Source: Dipteris shenzhenensis (taxonomy: Eukaryota; Polypodiophyta; Polypodiopsida; Gleicheniales). Taken from it: a stretch of DNA of 64,000 bases. Positions 22,182-33,818 of the stretch are shown here, one piece after another. Below the pieces are notes generated by a model. That model saw nothing but the letters and a program-made list of their open reading frames with translations. It had not been told where the DNA came from and did no database searches. The position numbers and the translations under genes were made by a program. The stretch is taken from the NCBI GenBank assembly GCA_047967505.1, contig CM106539.1; one strand, written 5' to 3'. Within the stretch, counting starts at the first letter, position 1. Each line of letters opens with the position of its first letter.

Positions 22182-24541
22182 AAAAGGATTGCTACAAGCT
22201 GAAAAGAGAGCAAAAGGATAAGAAAAAGAATGCAAATTGGGGTGCAAATCAAAAGGAAGAGAGTCCAAGGGAGGACAAAGGAAAAGTGAAGATCGAGGAG
22301 ATCAATGCAGTCACACATGATAGTGACAATGACGTTCTCTTCATGTCTAGTTTATCTGTAGAGTTGCTTACTACTTCAGATGATGCATATTCCCAGGATT
22401 GGATTTTGGATTCTGGTGCTTCATTCCATGTTACTCCCCATAGGGAATGGTTCTCCACTTATGACAGTGGAAAGACAGGTTGTGTGCATCTTGGAAATGA
22501 CTATGCATGTGACATAGTGGGAGTAGGTGACATAAAGTTTTCTTTTGCAAATGGGTCTGCATTTGTTTTGAAACATGTGAGACATGTGCCTAAGTTGACC
22601 AAGAGTCTTATTTCAGTGGGTCAGCTAGATGATGCTGGTTTTCGCACCACTTTTGGCTTTTAGACTTGGAACATTCAGAAGGGCTCTATGCTTTTGGCCA
22701 GGGGTGTCAAGTGTGGGACTTTGTATCTGTTACATGTATCAGGGGTATTTGATCATGTTGTTGCAATAACCGAGCAGCCAAGCACTTCTTTGTGGCATTG
22801 CAGGTTGGGGCACAGGAGCCAGAATGGAATGAAACTCTTATGCCGTTTGGGTTATGTGTTGCATTTGAGTTTCTTTGATTTTGAATTTTGTGAGCACTGT
22901 CTCTATGGGAAGCAGACTAAATCAGCCCATAAAAGAAGGGGAAAGAAAGAGTTTGAAAAGCTTGATTTGGTGCATTTAGACGTATGTGGTCCCATACCTA
23001 CACGGTCATTAGGCGGGGCTGAATACTATGTGACATTCATTGATGATGCAACTAGGAAAGTGTGGGCTTATGCTATAGCTTGGAAGAGTGATGTGTTCCA
23101 GGTATTTCAGAAATGGTTGGCCTTGGTTGAGAATCAGTCAAGTAGAATGCTTAAATGCCTACGGACTGACAATGGTGGAGAGTATCTCTCTCATGACTTT
23201 CAACATTTCTGTGATACACGTGGGATTAAGAGGGAGCTCACATCCCCTCGTACTCCAGAGGAAAATCTAGTTGCAGAAAAGATGAACCGTACCATTCAAG
23301 AAAGGTTGCAATGCATGCTTTCCAATGCAAGTCTTTCTGGTGGTTTTTGGGTTGAGGCAATGAAGACTGCAGTGCATGTGATCAATAGATCACCTAGTAA
23401 GAGTTTGGATGGTGGTATTCCTGAAGAGGCATGGAGTGGCAAGAAGCCCTCTTACTCTCATTTGCGTATATTTGGGTGTGAGGCATATGCACATGTGCCA
23501 AAAGAGCTTCAAAAGAAGTTAGATCCTAAGTCTAGGAAATGCATCTTTCTGGGTTATGGTGAAAGTGGAGAGATGGGCTATCGTCTTTGGGATCCAGAAG
23601 CAAAGAAGATCATACACAGCCATGATGTAGTCTTCAATGAGAAGAAGATGCATAAGGCACCCATGAGGGATGTGGAAATGAGGAAAATCACTTTCCAGGA
23701 TGTGAATCCACCTACATATGTTGATAGACAGCAAGCTGTCCATGCACCAAATGTGGAAGAAATGGTACCACCAAATACTCCCACAGGTATACGATCAAGG
23801 GTAGATGATGGATCATCTATTGGTGGCAATGATGAGCCAAATGTGGCTGATATGCAGGTGGGACAGCAAGCTGAAATGCCCTTGAGAAGATCATCTAGAG
23901 TGTCTAGACCACCTGATAAGTTTGTTCCAGGGGTAGACTATGTGATGCTTACTGATTGCAGGGAGCCTTCTTGCTACAGAGAGGCTATGATGCGCGAGGA
24001 TCAATGCAAGTGGGAGTATGCTATGAAATCAAAGATGAGTTCACTTATGAAGAATAAGACTTGGGACTTGGTTTCTTTGCCACATGGAAAGAAAGCATTG
24101 CCATGTAAATGGGTCTACAAAATGAAGGTCACAGGTGATGATATGCCTAGGTACAAGGCCCGTTTGGTCGCTAAAGGATTCAAGCAAGAGAAGGGTGTGG
24201 ACTTTGATGAGATATTCTCTCTGGTTGTGAAGATGACTACACTTAGATCCATGCTTGGACTAGTGGCATCAGAGGATATGGAGCTTATGCAGATGGATGT
24301 CAAGACAGCTTTCTTGCATGGGGATTTGCATGAGGAAATTTACATGGTGCAGCCGGAAGGCTTTGAAGAAAAGGGCAAAGAGCACTTAGTTTGCAAGCTG
24401 AAGAAGAGTCTCTATGGTCTTAAGCAAGCGCCTAGAGAATGGTATCAGAAGTTTGATGCTTTCATTCAGTCCAGGGTTTTAGAAGGAGTGAAATTGATCA
24501 CTGCCTCTACACTAAAAGGGCTAAGGATAATAGCCTCATAA
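22156..24541 (+). pseudogene. copia protease, integrase and RT N-terminal part
   Basis: One frame runs from about 22156 to 24541 with a single TAG at 22661-22663. Protease: DWILDSGASFHVTP near 22399, catalytic DSG intact. Pre-integrase zinc region: LWHCRLGH and CEHC (22790-22905). Integrase core: Asp in LVHLDVCGP (about 22977), Asp in LRTDNGGEY (about 23168), Glu in LVAEKMNRT (about 23275), so all three acidic residues are kept. RT begins near 24080, with WVYKMKV and [13 protein letters not shown] (about 24295). A 1-base deletion near 24478 ends the frame just before the catalytic motif. Confidence 0.9.
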
Positions 24542-25512
24542 TCGTGGCACTATATGTGGATGATATACTATTGGCTAGCAAGAATACTTATGAGCTAGAT
24601 GCATTAAAGGCCAAGTTGCATGAGGCCTTTGATATGAAGGATTTGGGATTTGCAGGTCATATTCTTGGTATGCGCATCACGTGTGATCGGAGTAGGAAAC
24701 TCCTTTGGCTTTCACGAAAAGAGTATGTTGCAAAAGTATTGCAGCATTTCAATATGGAGGGGGGGAAGGCAGTGAGTACTCCATTGCCTCCATATGTGAA
24801 ACTGAGTCATACAGATAGTCCCAAATCAGATGAGGAAAGGGCCATGATGGCCAAGGTTCCTTATGCATCAGCAGTTGGGAGTCTTATATATGCTATGATA
24901 GCTACTAGACCAGACATTGCATTTGCAGTGGGAGTTGTTAGTCGGTATATGGCTAATCCAGGAAAGAGGCATTGGGAGGCAGTTAAGTGCATCATGAGGT
25001 ACATGAAGGGTACCAAGGAGATGTGCATCTGCTTTGGTAGAGGAGACATGCGTGTACTTGGGTACACAGATTCAGACTATGCAGGGCATGTGGATAGTAG
25101 GAGATCCACTTCTGGTTATGTGTTCACCTTTGCAGGTGGTGCTATGTCGTGGATGTCTCGTGCACAGAAGTGCATTGCTTTGCCTACCACAGAGGCTGAG
25201 TATGTTGTAGCCACAGAGGGTTGCAAGGAGGCTATATGGCTTGATCAGCTAGTGGGAGATTTGGGGATTCATACAGGTGTACCGACATTGCATAGTGATT
25301 CCATGAGTGCTATTTAGCTAGCACAGAATCCGGTCTTTCATGCAAAGACCAAACACATTGAGGTCAGGTACCATTTCATCAGGGAGGTACTTGAGGACAA
25401 GCGCATAGAGCTTGTCAAGGTTCGTACAAATGATAACTCTACAGATATGCTGATGAAGAGTCTACCTAGTCAACGGTTTGAGTATTGTCGGGTATTGATG
25501 GGCATTGGATAG
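24482..25512 (+). pseudogene. copia RT catalytic part and RNase H
   Basis: After the frameshift the RT resumes with [12 protein letters not shown] and the catalytic ALYVDDILLAS (about 24547-24580). RNase H follows, with GYTDSDYAG (about 25060), TTEAEYV (about 25190) and LHSDSMSAI (about 25300), so its acidic residues are present. A TAG at 25315-25317 replaces the usual Gln codon before LAQNPVFHAKTKHIEV. The natural end is the TAG at 25510-25512, shortly before the polypurine tract. Confidence 0.88.
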
Positions 25513-25565
25513 TATGCTCACTGGTTGTTCTCCCTTAAAGGCACATTGTCCTTTAAGTGGGAGGT

Positions 25566-25736
25566 TGTGGGGGTTAAAGATCATTGTGCCTTTACCTCGG
25601 TTATGTACAATACTCAAACACATATATAAATGAATGAAAAAGAAGATTAGGGTGGTTCTGCACCCACCAAAACTTGTGTGGCTCTCTGTTTCTCTCTCTC
25701 CCTCTTCCGTTCTTGCTTCCATTGAGAGCACTCTCA
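25566..25736 (+). repeat. Right LTR of the 19.8-kb copia (171 bp)
   Basis: Same length and ends as the left LTR. A TATATAAA box lies near 25622-25629. GCTGA follows at 25737-25741. Confidence 0.93.
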
Positions 25737-26402
25737 GCTGATGGTTTTGTTGTGTCCAGTGCCGCTTGTTGTCCGATGCTTGGAGTGTTGGCTTGGCTGC
25801 TATTGGCAAGTTGCTATTTTCACGGTTGCTCGTTAGTTGGGCAGTCGGTTTGCAGGTTGCCTTTTGGAGCGAGGCATTGGTAGGTGCTATGCAAGGAGCC
25901 TGGAGATGTGGGCTGGAGCAATTGGCATTTTACATGCAGCCAGAGGTCATTGGTCATTAGCAGAATGTAGAGTTGCTTGTGCCATGCCGTGAAGCTGCTG
26001 CAGAGTGAATCTTGGAGGACAGAACCCATTTGAATAAGTGCTAGGAGCTTCTCATAATTGTATTTGGTGGTGAGGAGAGAGCTGTTGTGTCACTAGTGTT
26101 GTTGTTGTGGGCTACGCAAGTGCTTTAGTTCTACTTATGTTGTCTTGCTTGAATAGTCCATTGACTTTTCTTGGGCTATCCCTGAGGGTGCTCTTTAACT
26201 CTATAAGCAGAAGACTCTCACAAAGAGTCTCGTATTTCTCTCTCAAAACACTCAAATGGAAACAATCTCACACATAGTAGAGACTTTGCCAAATCTATCA
26301 CGACAAGAAATGAACTGAACATAAAGCTATGGAAAAAAAAAATATCTCATCAACTCAATGAAATAGCAACACTACTAAACAACCCTAGGCTTTGCTAAAC
26401 CT
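25737..26402 (-). other. Leader of the minus-strand gag element, LTR-proximal half
   Basis: Non-coding sequence between the inserted copia and the minus-strand primer site. Joined with 19204-19824 it gives a leader of about 1.3 kb for the gag at 18471-19203. Confidence 0.55.
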
Positions 26403-26414
26403 ACTCTGATACCA
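26403..26414 (-). promoter_or_regulatory. Primer-binding site, tRNA-iMet, minus strand
   Basis: The minus strand reads TGGTATCAGAGT directly after the CA end of the LTR at 26415-26758. Eleven of 12 positions match the plant copia primer site. Confidence 0.8.
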
Positions 26415-26758
26415 TGACAAGAGTTTGGGATCGTGCTAATCCTAGTCTAGCACTCAATGAGCATAAAGATCATGGAGGCTCAAACCATACACTCGAAACC
26501 ATGAGGAAAGACACACCAAGTAGGAAATACTCAATCTATTGCAATGTGTACTTAAACAATACAAAGATTGGATTCTTATATAGAGAAGGCCTTTAGAATA
26601 GTCAACACTTGTGGGATCCTCTAATCCACATCTCTCCTAGTGGATGTCCTTGGTCCACATCTTCACATCATGTAGTCCACATCCATGGGCGGCTCCTTTA
26701 ATTATTTCTACACCATACCTTGGCCTCTATTTCATGTGCTCATGGCACCATATCAACA
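26415..26758 (-). repeat. 5' LTR of the minus-strand gag element (about 344 bp)
   Basis: On the minus strand it starts TGTTGATATGG and ends CTTGTCA, directly beside the primer site. A good TATA box (CTATATAAG) lies at about 26575-26583. No partner LTR was found to the left of 18471, so the element is incomplete at its 3' end. Confidence 0.7.
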
Positions 26759-27849
26759 GCCTTATTGGTCATGCATTCACATAATGTTTTGTAGTATTCC
26801 TGACCCATGCTACTTTGAGAATCAAATCACCAGCAAGATCCCATTCAACTAGAAATGTTCCATGGCCATCCACCACTATCAATGTTTTCCCTTCCTCTTG
26901 TCTTTAGATCGTTGATGAGATTCATGTTCTATCTAGAACCCACTTCAAGTCTCCTGGCACTCTTTTAGAGTCTCAAATGATACAAGCCACCATATATCTT
27001 TCTCTGATTGAATTTATAAATCTTGCTCTACTTCCTCGTTCCCTTGAACAAAGGCTAAGGCTTTATTCATAATGCTGATGCTCACTCTCTCTAACTTGTG
27101 TTCTTTCAGCAATTGAGCTTCATCCATCTTGATGTCAAATATGAGCTTGCCATTGCATTTTGTACAACAAAAGAGAGAAATAGTTAGGATAAACATGATA
27201 TAGGAAATGAACTAGGTAAATCATCTCAAAGGTTTGCAAACCATATTTCTTTTATTCTTCCAAGTCATCGTGCCCCTTACGCAATGGTAGCCTCCCTCCA
27301 AGAATTTCTCTTGCACGTTGGTTTGTTTCTCTCCGTGCACATCTCACGGACCAAGGTATGGGTAGGGGAACCATAGACTTCTTATACTTTCCCAAGTCCA
27401 ATGCTTTGGCTTTATCATGAAGATCCTTGTTCTACCTTTGAAGCTCCTGCATTGAGTTATGCATTGCAACAATGGTTCTATTTCCTAAATGTGCTAGTTG
27501 CTCTGCTTGGGCTCTGCACATCTCCCTTGCTTGCATAGCCATTGTCTAAGCATAGTTTAACCGATTGCAATAACCAAGCAACCCTACATGTCCATTTCCA
27601 ACAAACTGAACTAGCTCATGCATTGTATGAAAAGGAGGGATCTTTTGGTTGGCAGGATCTAAAGGATACAATGAATCTCCTATCCAAAGGTCAAGATGAA
27701 TTTTTCCTTACAAACAAAGACTGTGGATCTTTGAAGCTCCCCTCAATCCTAAACTACGTGTGCTTGCATATTCAGCCTCCAACTCTAAGTGAACCTGGTA
27801 CTTGTTGGAGACATTCTTGAATGGTGCCATGAGTAAAGGAGTATAGAGA
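26759..27849 (-). other. Unassigned sequence with coiled-coil-like minus frame
   Basis: On the minus strand, about 27560-27400 reads 'MQAREMCRAQAEQLAHLGNR' and 'AMHNSMQELQR', an amphipathic, coiled-coil-like run. The next frames are broken by stops. It may be part of a retroelement gag, but I cannot name it. Confidence 0.35.
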
Positions 27850-28135
27850 AGAAGAAGGTGTGGACAAGTAGGCTTGAAGGAGCAGCATGCAGGCAGGGGG
27901 AGGGTGAGGAAGTTGAAGAGGAGGTATGGAGGGGGTGTGGAGGAGGAGGGAAGGGGGGAGAACCAATAGGTGTGGAGGGTGAGGAGGAGTAGGTGTGGAG
28001 GTGGAGGGAGGGAGGAGGGAGGAGTAGGAGGGAGGGGGGGGAGGAGCAAGCATGGAGGAGCATGAAGGGGGAGGGGAGGAGGAGCAGCGTGGAAGAGAGA
28101 GGGAGGGAGGGAGGAAGGAGAGAGGAGGGAGGGAA
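27850..28135 (+). repeat. Purine-rich GGA/GGGA tract
   Basis: The plus strand is nearly pure A and G for about 285 bases, dominated by ggagg and gagg units. The three long minus-strand frames (27708-28177) are Pro, Ser and Leu rich artefacts. Confidence 0.9.
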
Positions 28136-28162
28136 TTCAAAATTCAAATTTTGAATTTTGAA
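28136..28162. repeat. Perfect 27-bp palindrome
   Basis: Two 13-base arms (ttcaaaattcaaa and its reverse complement) flank one T. It lies exactly at the end of the purine tract. Confidence 0.85.
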
Positions 28163-28299
28163 ATTTTTGGTTCCCACCTAGGAGTAAGAGTTGTGTAAGA
28201 GGTGGGGTCACTTGTTGGCTTAACCCACCTAGGTGAGGGGGGGCTAGGAGTTTTTGGGCCCTACCATGGCCCTTTCATTAGGACTAATCCATTTCTTTA

Positions 28300-29080
28300 T
28301 CCATTCCTTATGAGGCCCTTTTGAGACCCCATTTCTCCCTTGATGTGTGTTTGCATGGAGTATAAAGGTGTCCATCCATAAAAAGAAGTTCACAATATTC
28401 CACTAGGAATGTGGTACATAATATTCCACTAAGACCCCAAGGCAACAAAGATAACCCAACAACCCTACCCAAGACTAGTAGATAAGCTTCAACTAATATG
28501 CTATGCAAAGATTATGAAGTTGCTCGAAGTGAATCTAATTTTTTGAGTGCAGGTATCGGCGGAGTGGTGTTCAATTGTAATGGTCATTCCCAAAAAGAGA
28601 TTGAGGGCAGTATAAGTCTATGTTGACAAGAGGGAACTAAACAATGTGATAATTCTTGATTGATATCTAGTTTCTTTCATTCATCAAATATTTGATTAAA
28701 TGGTAGGAAATGAGTTGTATGGTTTCATGGATTGTTTAACAACCCATAATAATCAGATGCTAGTAGCACATGAGAATAAGCTGAAACCTCTCTCCTATCA
28801 ATGTTCATGGTTTTCGATAGTCATATAAAGCCTTTCCATTTACGTAATGCACTAGGTACATTTTAGCGTCTCATGAATTATTTGTTTGAAAATCTACTTT
28901 TAGATGATCTAAAAATCTTCATGGATGACCTCATCTTGGAAACAAAACCTTCAAGTCACACGAAAAGACTAAGGAAGGTGTTGGTTAACTATCAGAACCA
29001 CTCAATTGCAAAACCCCAAGACATGTTCAAATTCCCCTATGGAGAATTTCGTAGACTCATAGCATTTATAATTTGATTGA
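28300..29080 (+). mobile_element. Ty3/gypsy RT relic
   Basis: Across frames the RT signature is visible: 'CSIVMVIPKK' (about 28570), 'VYVDKRELN' (about 28616), 'ELYGFMDC' (about 28711), and in the open frame 28873-29076 'MNYLFENLLLDDLKIFMDDL'. The last matches the RT palm segment that ends in the catalytic DD (here FMDD), followed by 'ETKPSSHTKRLRKVL'. Stops and indels are frequent. The stretch before it (28310-28560) also occurs near 39960-40215 and partly near 49465, so it belongs to the same gypsy family as those relics. Confidence 0.65.
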
Positions 29081-29631
29081 TTTGAAAAAATGAATTTTGT
29101 CCAGATAACAATTTAGCTTTGAGCTTCTAAGCCTCCCAATCAGGACAGAAAAGCCATCACCATTCAGCTCTAGAAGTCAAAGGGAAAGCACATCGGCCAA
29201 CACCATGTTGGTGATTAAAACAAAGTCCATAGATGCTAGTAGGATGTAGTGAAAGCTAGAGATGCAATGCTCCTCTAGAGTTTGAACTAGCTTTAACTCA
29301 ATACAAGAGGGACAAGTTGAAAGCTAAAATTGTGGCATTAAATTGATTTTTGCATTAGCTTTCACCCAATTTTGGGTTTACATTATTTTTGTAGTATTTG
29401 GGAAAACACATCATTATTTCTTTAAGATGTAACTATCAATGAAATATTCTGTAATGATGGTGCATGTGACATTTGGAGAAACACCACCTGTGTGCATATG
29501 AGTGTTTAAATATAGTCCATCTCATTGTAAGAAAAAATACTTTTGCAGCTTGTGCAACTATTGGGAGATAGGATACGATCATTAGGTTGTCAAAATTCAC
29601 CTAGTAGTTTGTGACTACATGCTAGGATAGG

Positions 29632-29740
<109 letters not shown>

Positions 29741-32494
29741 ATACTCAAAAATTGTCATCCCTCAATTTGTAACCTATCGATAGAAATATCTTCTTGTGCT
29801 AAAAAATACACCTGATATGCATTCCCTTAATGTAATTGTTGAATCTTTAGTGCTATCCTTACTTATTGCAATGGTCAAAGTTATGTTGATGTCTTAACTA
29901 TGAATCAATCTCTTTATTGCATGATTGTATAGCTTGTTTTCTCCCTGAAGGGTTTATTATAGGTAAATCCTCTCTATGACATGTGTTCAAAGACTAATTT
30001 TTAATTCCCTTTCTTGTGCATTTTTCATAAATAACACACACCCTTTTTCTATTCAATGTATGAATACCCCTTTCAAATGGTTGTATGTGGAAAATGTGCA
30101 CACAAAAAAAAAGAAAAGCCCCCTTTATTGAGCCCATATGCTATGCTTGCATATTTTTATGAGTGACCCCCGCCAAGCTTTGCTCTATTATGTTTAATGC
30201 GATATTTTTGAATAATCAGACTATTAAGAGTTAGATTCGTCATAATGCATCAAATCCCATTATCAAATTCTTAGAAGGAAATATACTAGTAGAACAATAA
30301 TTTTGTTTAAGGTTTAGGAGTGTCTCATACCCTTTCTCCTTGACTCAAGATGTAGAATCATTCAACGTTGAAGAGTGTTGAGATTGGACGAGTAGTGAGA
30401 TTGCCATATCTCAACCGCTTGGATGATTCTCACCTATTTGAAGAGGCTTTATTCTCTCTAGTCTATGTAAATGAGAGTTAGTCAACTAGCTTTTCCAATT
30501 ATTTAGTGCGTTTGTCAGGAGCATGTATATCTCCTAATGAATATAAAACCATTGACTTTTATTTCCTTCATCCTTGGAATAATTGCACCTTTTATACCTG
30601 ATAGTCACCAACACTTGAGAATTCTATTAAACATTATCTCATCTCAAACCCAAAATACTTTAAGGCTCCACATGAAGTAGTTATGGGTAAAATAAGAGGG
30701 CATGAGTGATGAAGAATTAGATCCCCAAACCCAACAAATGATTTGACCTAACAAATGTAAAGGTGACCCTCAGTTACTTCGAGATTTGAGCCTAGAGAGG
30801 CTAAGAGGTACGTCTCTTTTTTGAGAGATTTGGCTCATATGATATGCTTAAGAAGAGTTGTTGGATACCCTTTTTAAACCACATATTGACCTTTTGATTA
30901 ATTTAGGAGACCAGGAGAGAAGTAAAGGGGAAAAGAAAGAGGTAGGATATACATCTTTGAATCTGACCTCATCTCACCAAGTGTCCCCCTTTTGTACTTC
31001 CTCCAGTGTTTCATGCAGTAGCTAGGTCAAAACCTTTATTGATTGGATTGAAAGGACTCCTTAAAATCCAAATGCATGTGCAAATCCTCCAAGCATGGAT
31101 GTTCTTTGAGTCCCCATAATCCTTCCTCATGTTATTCCCACATTGCTTAAAGATCTCATGTATCCATTTCCTAAGTTATGTACAACAATAGTAAAACTTT
31201 GTAATTTGATATTTTCTTCTATCATGTCTTTGATGTAGGCTTGACTAAAGAATTACAAATATAGACAATTATTAACATTAATGGTGTTCTTTTAAAGAGG
31301 CCGATTATATTTGATCAACAAAGCACTATTAAAATTGTGGAGAACATGACATGATGGGAGAGACTTGATCTATGATACTTCAACCAAGTTACATGAAATC
31401 TGAAGCAAAAAGAAGTTTTCCATTGTTTAAAGTATGGAATCAAGTAAATTGTTACATAGAGAAGGAAGTGACGTGGCCTAATAAGAAAAATTCCATGGCC
31501 TTATTGAAACACTATCAAATATTTTCAATGGCAAATGCTATAACAAACTTCAATGAAATCAACACATTGTTGATAGATGATTTACCATATAAAGCAATGA
31601 TAAGTCATTCTTGAAATCCCCTCTTAATCGCATATTTCCTTTGATGCTTTAGGTCAATTGACCATGTGATTATTTAAACACTATTCTTGGCCATATCTCA
31701 TGATGATGAAGGTAGAAAGCTAATTTAAGTAAACCATATTAGATATGATCCTTTGACTTAGTTTTCTCCATTATGCAAGCAATATGAATATCTGAAGGAA
31801 AACTTACATTCAAGTGCATAAGAGATATTTGAAGATAGAATTAGTGGTACACAAGTATGAAGACACAATGTCAATTGGGTATACTACATCATATAGATAA
31901 CTTAAGTATACTACATCATATATACAACTTAAGTAACTTCCCATGTGGTAAAGGATTCATTCTTGCCATGGAACTTTGGTTCTAATTGCTTAAATGAGGA
32001 TGGAATAAGAAAGCATAAATACTTATATTTTTTTGAGAATTTTACATGCCTTTTCAAACATATGGACACATGAAAAAACAACAAAATTACAAATGATATT
32101 AGTACAAAATCAAAATAATTAGTTGATGATGTCCTATGTATTTTGTTTTTCAGAGCTGGGTTTTGAAAGTTTGAATCTATTTAATTGAGAAATTATCCAA
32201 AGCCCATAAATTCTATAATTTTTCTCCTAAATATTATAAAGCACAAAAGTGTGTGCACATAAACTATTAGATGAGGTTGAACCTAGGAGTCCAAAAAGAC
32301 AAAGGCATAGCTCATCATACACATATAAACTACTGGAATAGAAGCATATGCATAGGAACATCTGTGAGGCATACGCTTACAAACTATTAGCATAGATTGC
32401 AATTTCAAAAATTATTTTTTTGGTAAAAACAAGTAATCTTGTATTATAAACGTCTGCATGTGTGCTCTATCTTGTTACATTGAAAAACCACCTT
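29741..32494. other. AT-rich, no gene recognised
   Basis: The longest plus frame (31372-31614, 80 codons, MILQPSYMKSEAKRSF...) has no recognisable domain and no good support. A 27-base block holding 'tatactacatcatata' occurs twice at about 31880-31935. Possible old retroelement sequence is too decayed to name. Confidence 0.4.
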
Positions 32495-32870
32495 TGCAAA
32501 TGTCACTAATAACAAAAAATATGTTGCCATTCATATTTCCATGGTTTCTACAAACCTAGCTAAGGGAACTTTGGAATATCTCTAACACATCTTGTGCTAA
32601 TCTCTTTAGGAACCTTTTACTAAAGAGGACTATTATTTTCAAATGCCTACGTCACACAATATGTCAAGATATTATATGGTTTGAGAATGTTTGCACTTCA
32701 ATAAAACAACTAGATCGTTTTCACTACATTGACTGTAATGCTTATCTATTTATATTATAAAACATCATCATGCAACTTATATACTATTTAGTTTGAGAGA
32801 TTATACTCTATTATCTTTTACAAACTATTTGAGACAATGTGATGCTTTTAGAGTGATTTTATATTGTTTT
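32495..32870 (+). repeat. Dispersed repeat, copy A
   Basis: This stretch matches 53955-54310 in the same orientation. Shared blocks include 'atatgttg', 'cttttgctaat/cttgtgctaat', 'taatgcttatctatttatatta' (about 32737) and 'gtttgagaga'. No coding signal or terminal repeats are visible. Judged by eye as roughly three-quarters identical with indels. Confidence 0.65.
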
Positions 32871-33489
32871 CACTCACCATGTTAAAAGAATGACTTTCTT
32901 GTTGTGATGCTCATGAAACACAAAGCGACCTATTCCCACTATGGTAGCTATTGCAATTATAATGACCAACATGCTCTGGGTCCTTCTTGGAATTATGACA
33001 TTTGTACTACAACACCAAGATGCAAATCCAAAGATGAGACACCTAATTTACGTATTTAATTGAAAAGCATAATTTTTTTTACAAATGTCACAAATTGACA
33101 AACTTTACCAAAGTGAAAGCACCAGCTATAGATAGCATCGAGATCATATGTGCCTTCACCGATTATAGTAGGTAGTTTTTTTCATCTTGATTGTGATGGT
33201 GGGGAAGAGGTAGTTATGGTGATGTTCATCCATAGCTAGGGGAGAGGAGAGTGGATCCAAAGTCAGAGGAACAAGATGTGAAGACAAAAGTAGAATCAAG
33301 AGATTGAGTGGTGCTTATGTGATAGAGATCCCAAGATTTGGTCGAAAAGTCATGGGCATGTATGGACATGAATTATGAGATGAGCAAGAGGGTAGTCAAA
33401 TCTTGGTTGGTTGTTACCATCGATCAACCATCTTTTTCTTAAGTTAGTATATCCTCCCTTGTCTCTTTCTTGAAATTTCAACCCCTCCA
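32871..33489. other. No gene recognised
   Basis: Ordinary sequence leading into a gypsy relic. No domain in any frame. Confidence 0.4.
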
Positions 33490-33818
33490 TCTCCATTTTT
33501 GTATCTTTTTGATGATGAGCAAGAGGCCATTCCTACTCTTTGCTTGGTAATCATAGGAAAACCTTGAATAATCAAGTCTAACAATCAAATCGAATGGAAA
33601 GAGGGAAGGCATAATACTCGATACTTGTGAAAATACCTTGGATAATCAAGTCTTACTACTAAATCAATATCCCCATAGGAAATTTGTTCCTAGTGAGAGG
33701 CAAAAATAGAATCATAATTGATGGCTACCCTAAAGCTTCACTCTTAAAATGAGCGGAGATGTCCAAAACCTACTATATCTCAACCATAAATAATGACTCA
33801 TAATTGATAATGAGTGAA
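33490..33818 (+). mobile_element. Ty3/gypsy relic, left part of interrupted target
   Basis: About 33640-33818 matches the reverse complement of 49720-49870. Shared blocks include 'tatccccata/caagaaatttg', 'gagaggcaaaaatagaatca' and 'gcggagatgtccaaa'. In the 49.7-kb copy this is the protease end (GRPWII, then LILGRGKNRI). The relic stops at the copia LTR at 33819 and resumes at 39782. Confidence 0.7.

Larger units (their letters stand above)
19825..25736 (+). mobile_element. Full-length Ty1/copia element, recently inactivated
   Basis: The element is 5912 bp, with two 171-bp LTRs (19825-19995 and 25566-25736) that differ at 7 positions, all transitions. The primer site is a mutated form (TAGTATTAGAGCCCGGG, from 19998). 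A polypurine tract (aagtgggagg) lies at 25555-25564. Flanking 5-mers are ACTGA on the left and GCTGA on the right, a target duplication with one change. The order gag, protease, integrase, RT, RNase H is that of copia. Only two 1-base frameshifts and two stops break the polyprotein. The leader between LTR and gag is long (about 1.45 kb). It sits inside the leader of an older minus-strand element. Confidence 0.93.

Noticed and set aside
25462-25809. 115-codon minus-strand frame across the right LTR of the 19.8-kb copia
   Set aside because: It runs antisense through the LTR and polypurine tract, and the same frame appears in part over the left LTR. No domain.
31372-31614. 80-codon plus-strand frame
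   Set aside because: AT-rich surroundings, no domain, no promoter or homology cue. A frame of this length is expected by chance here.
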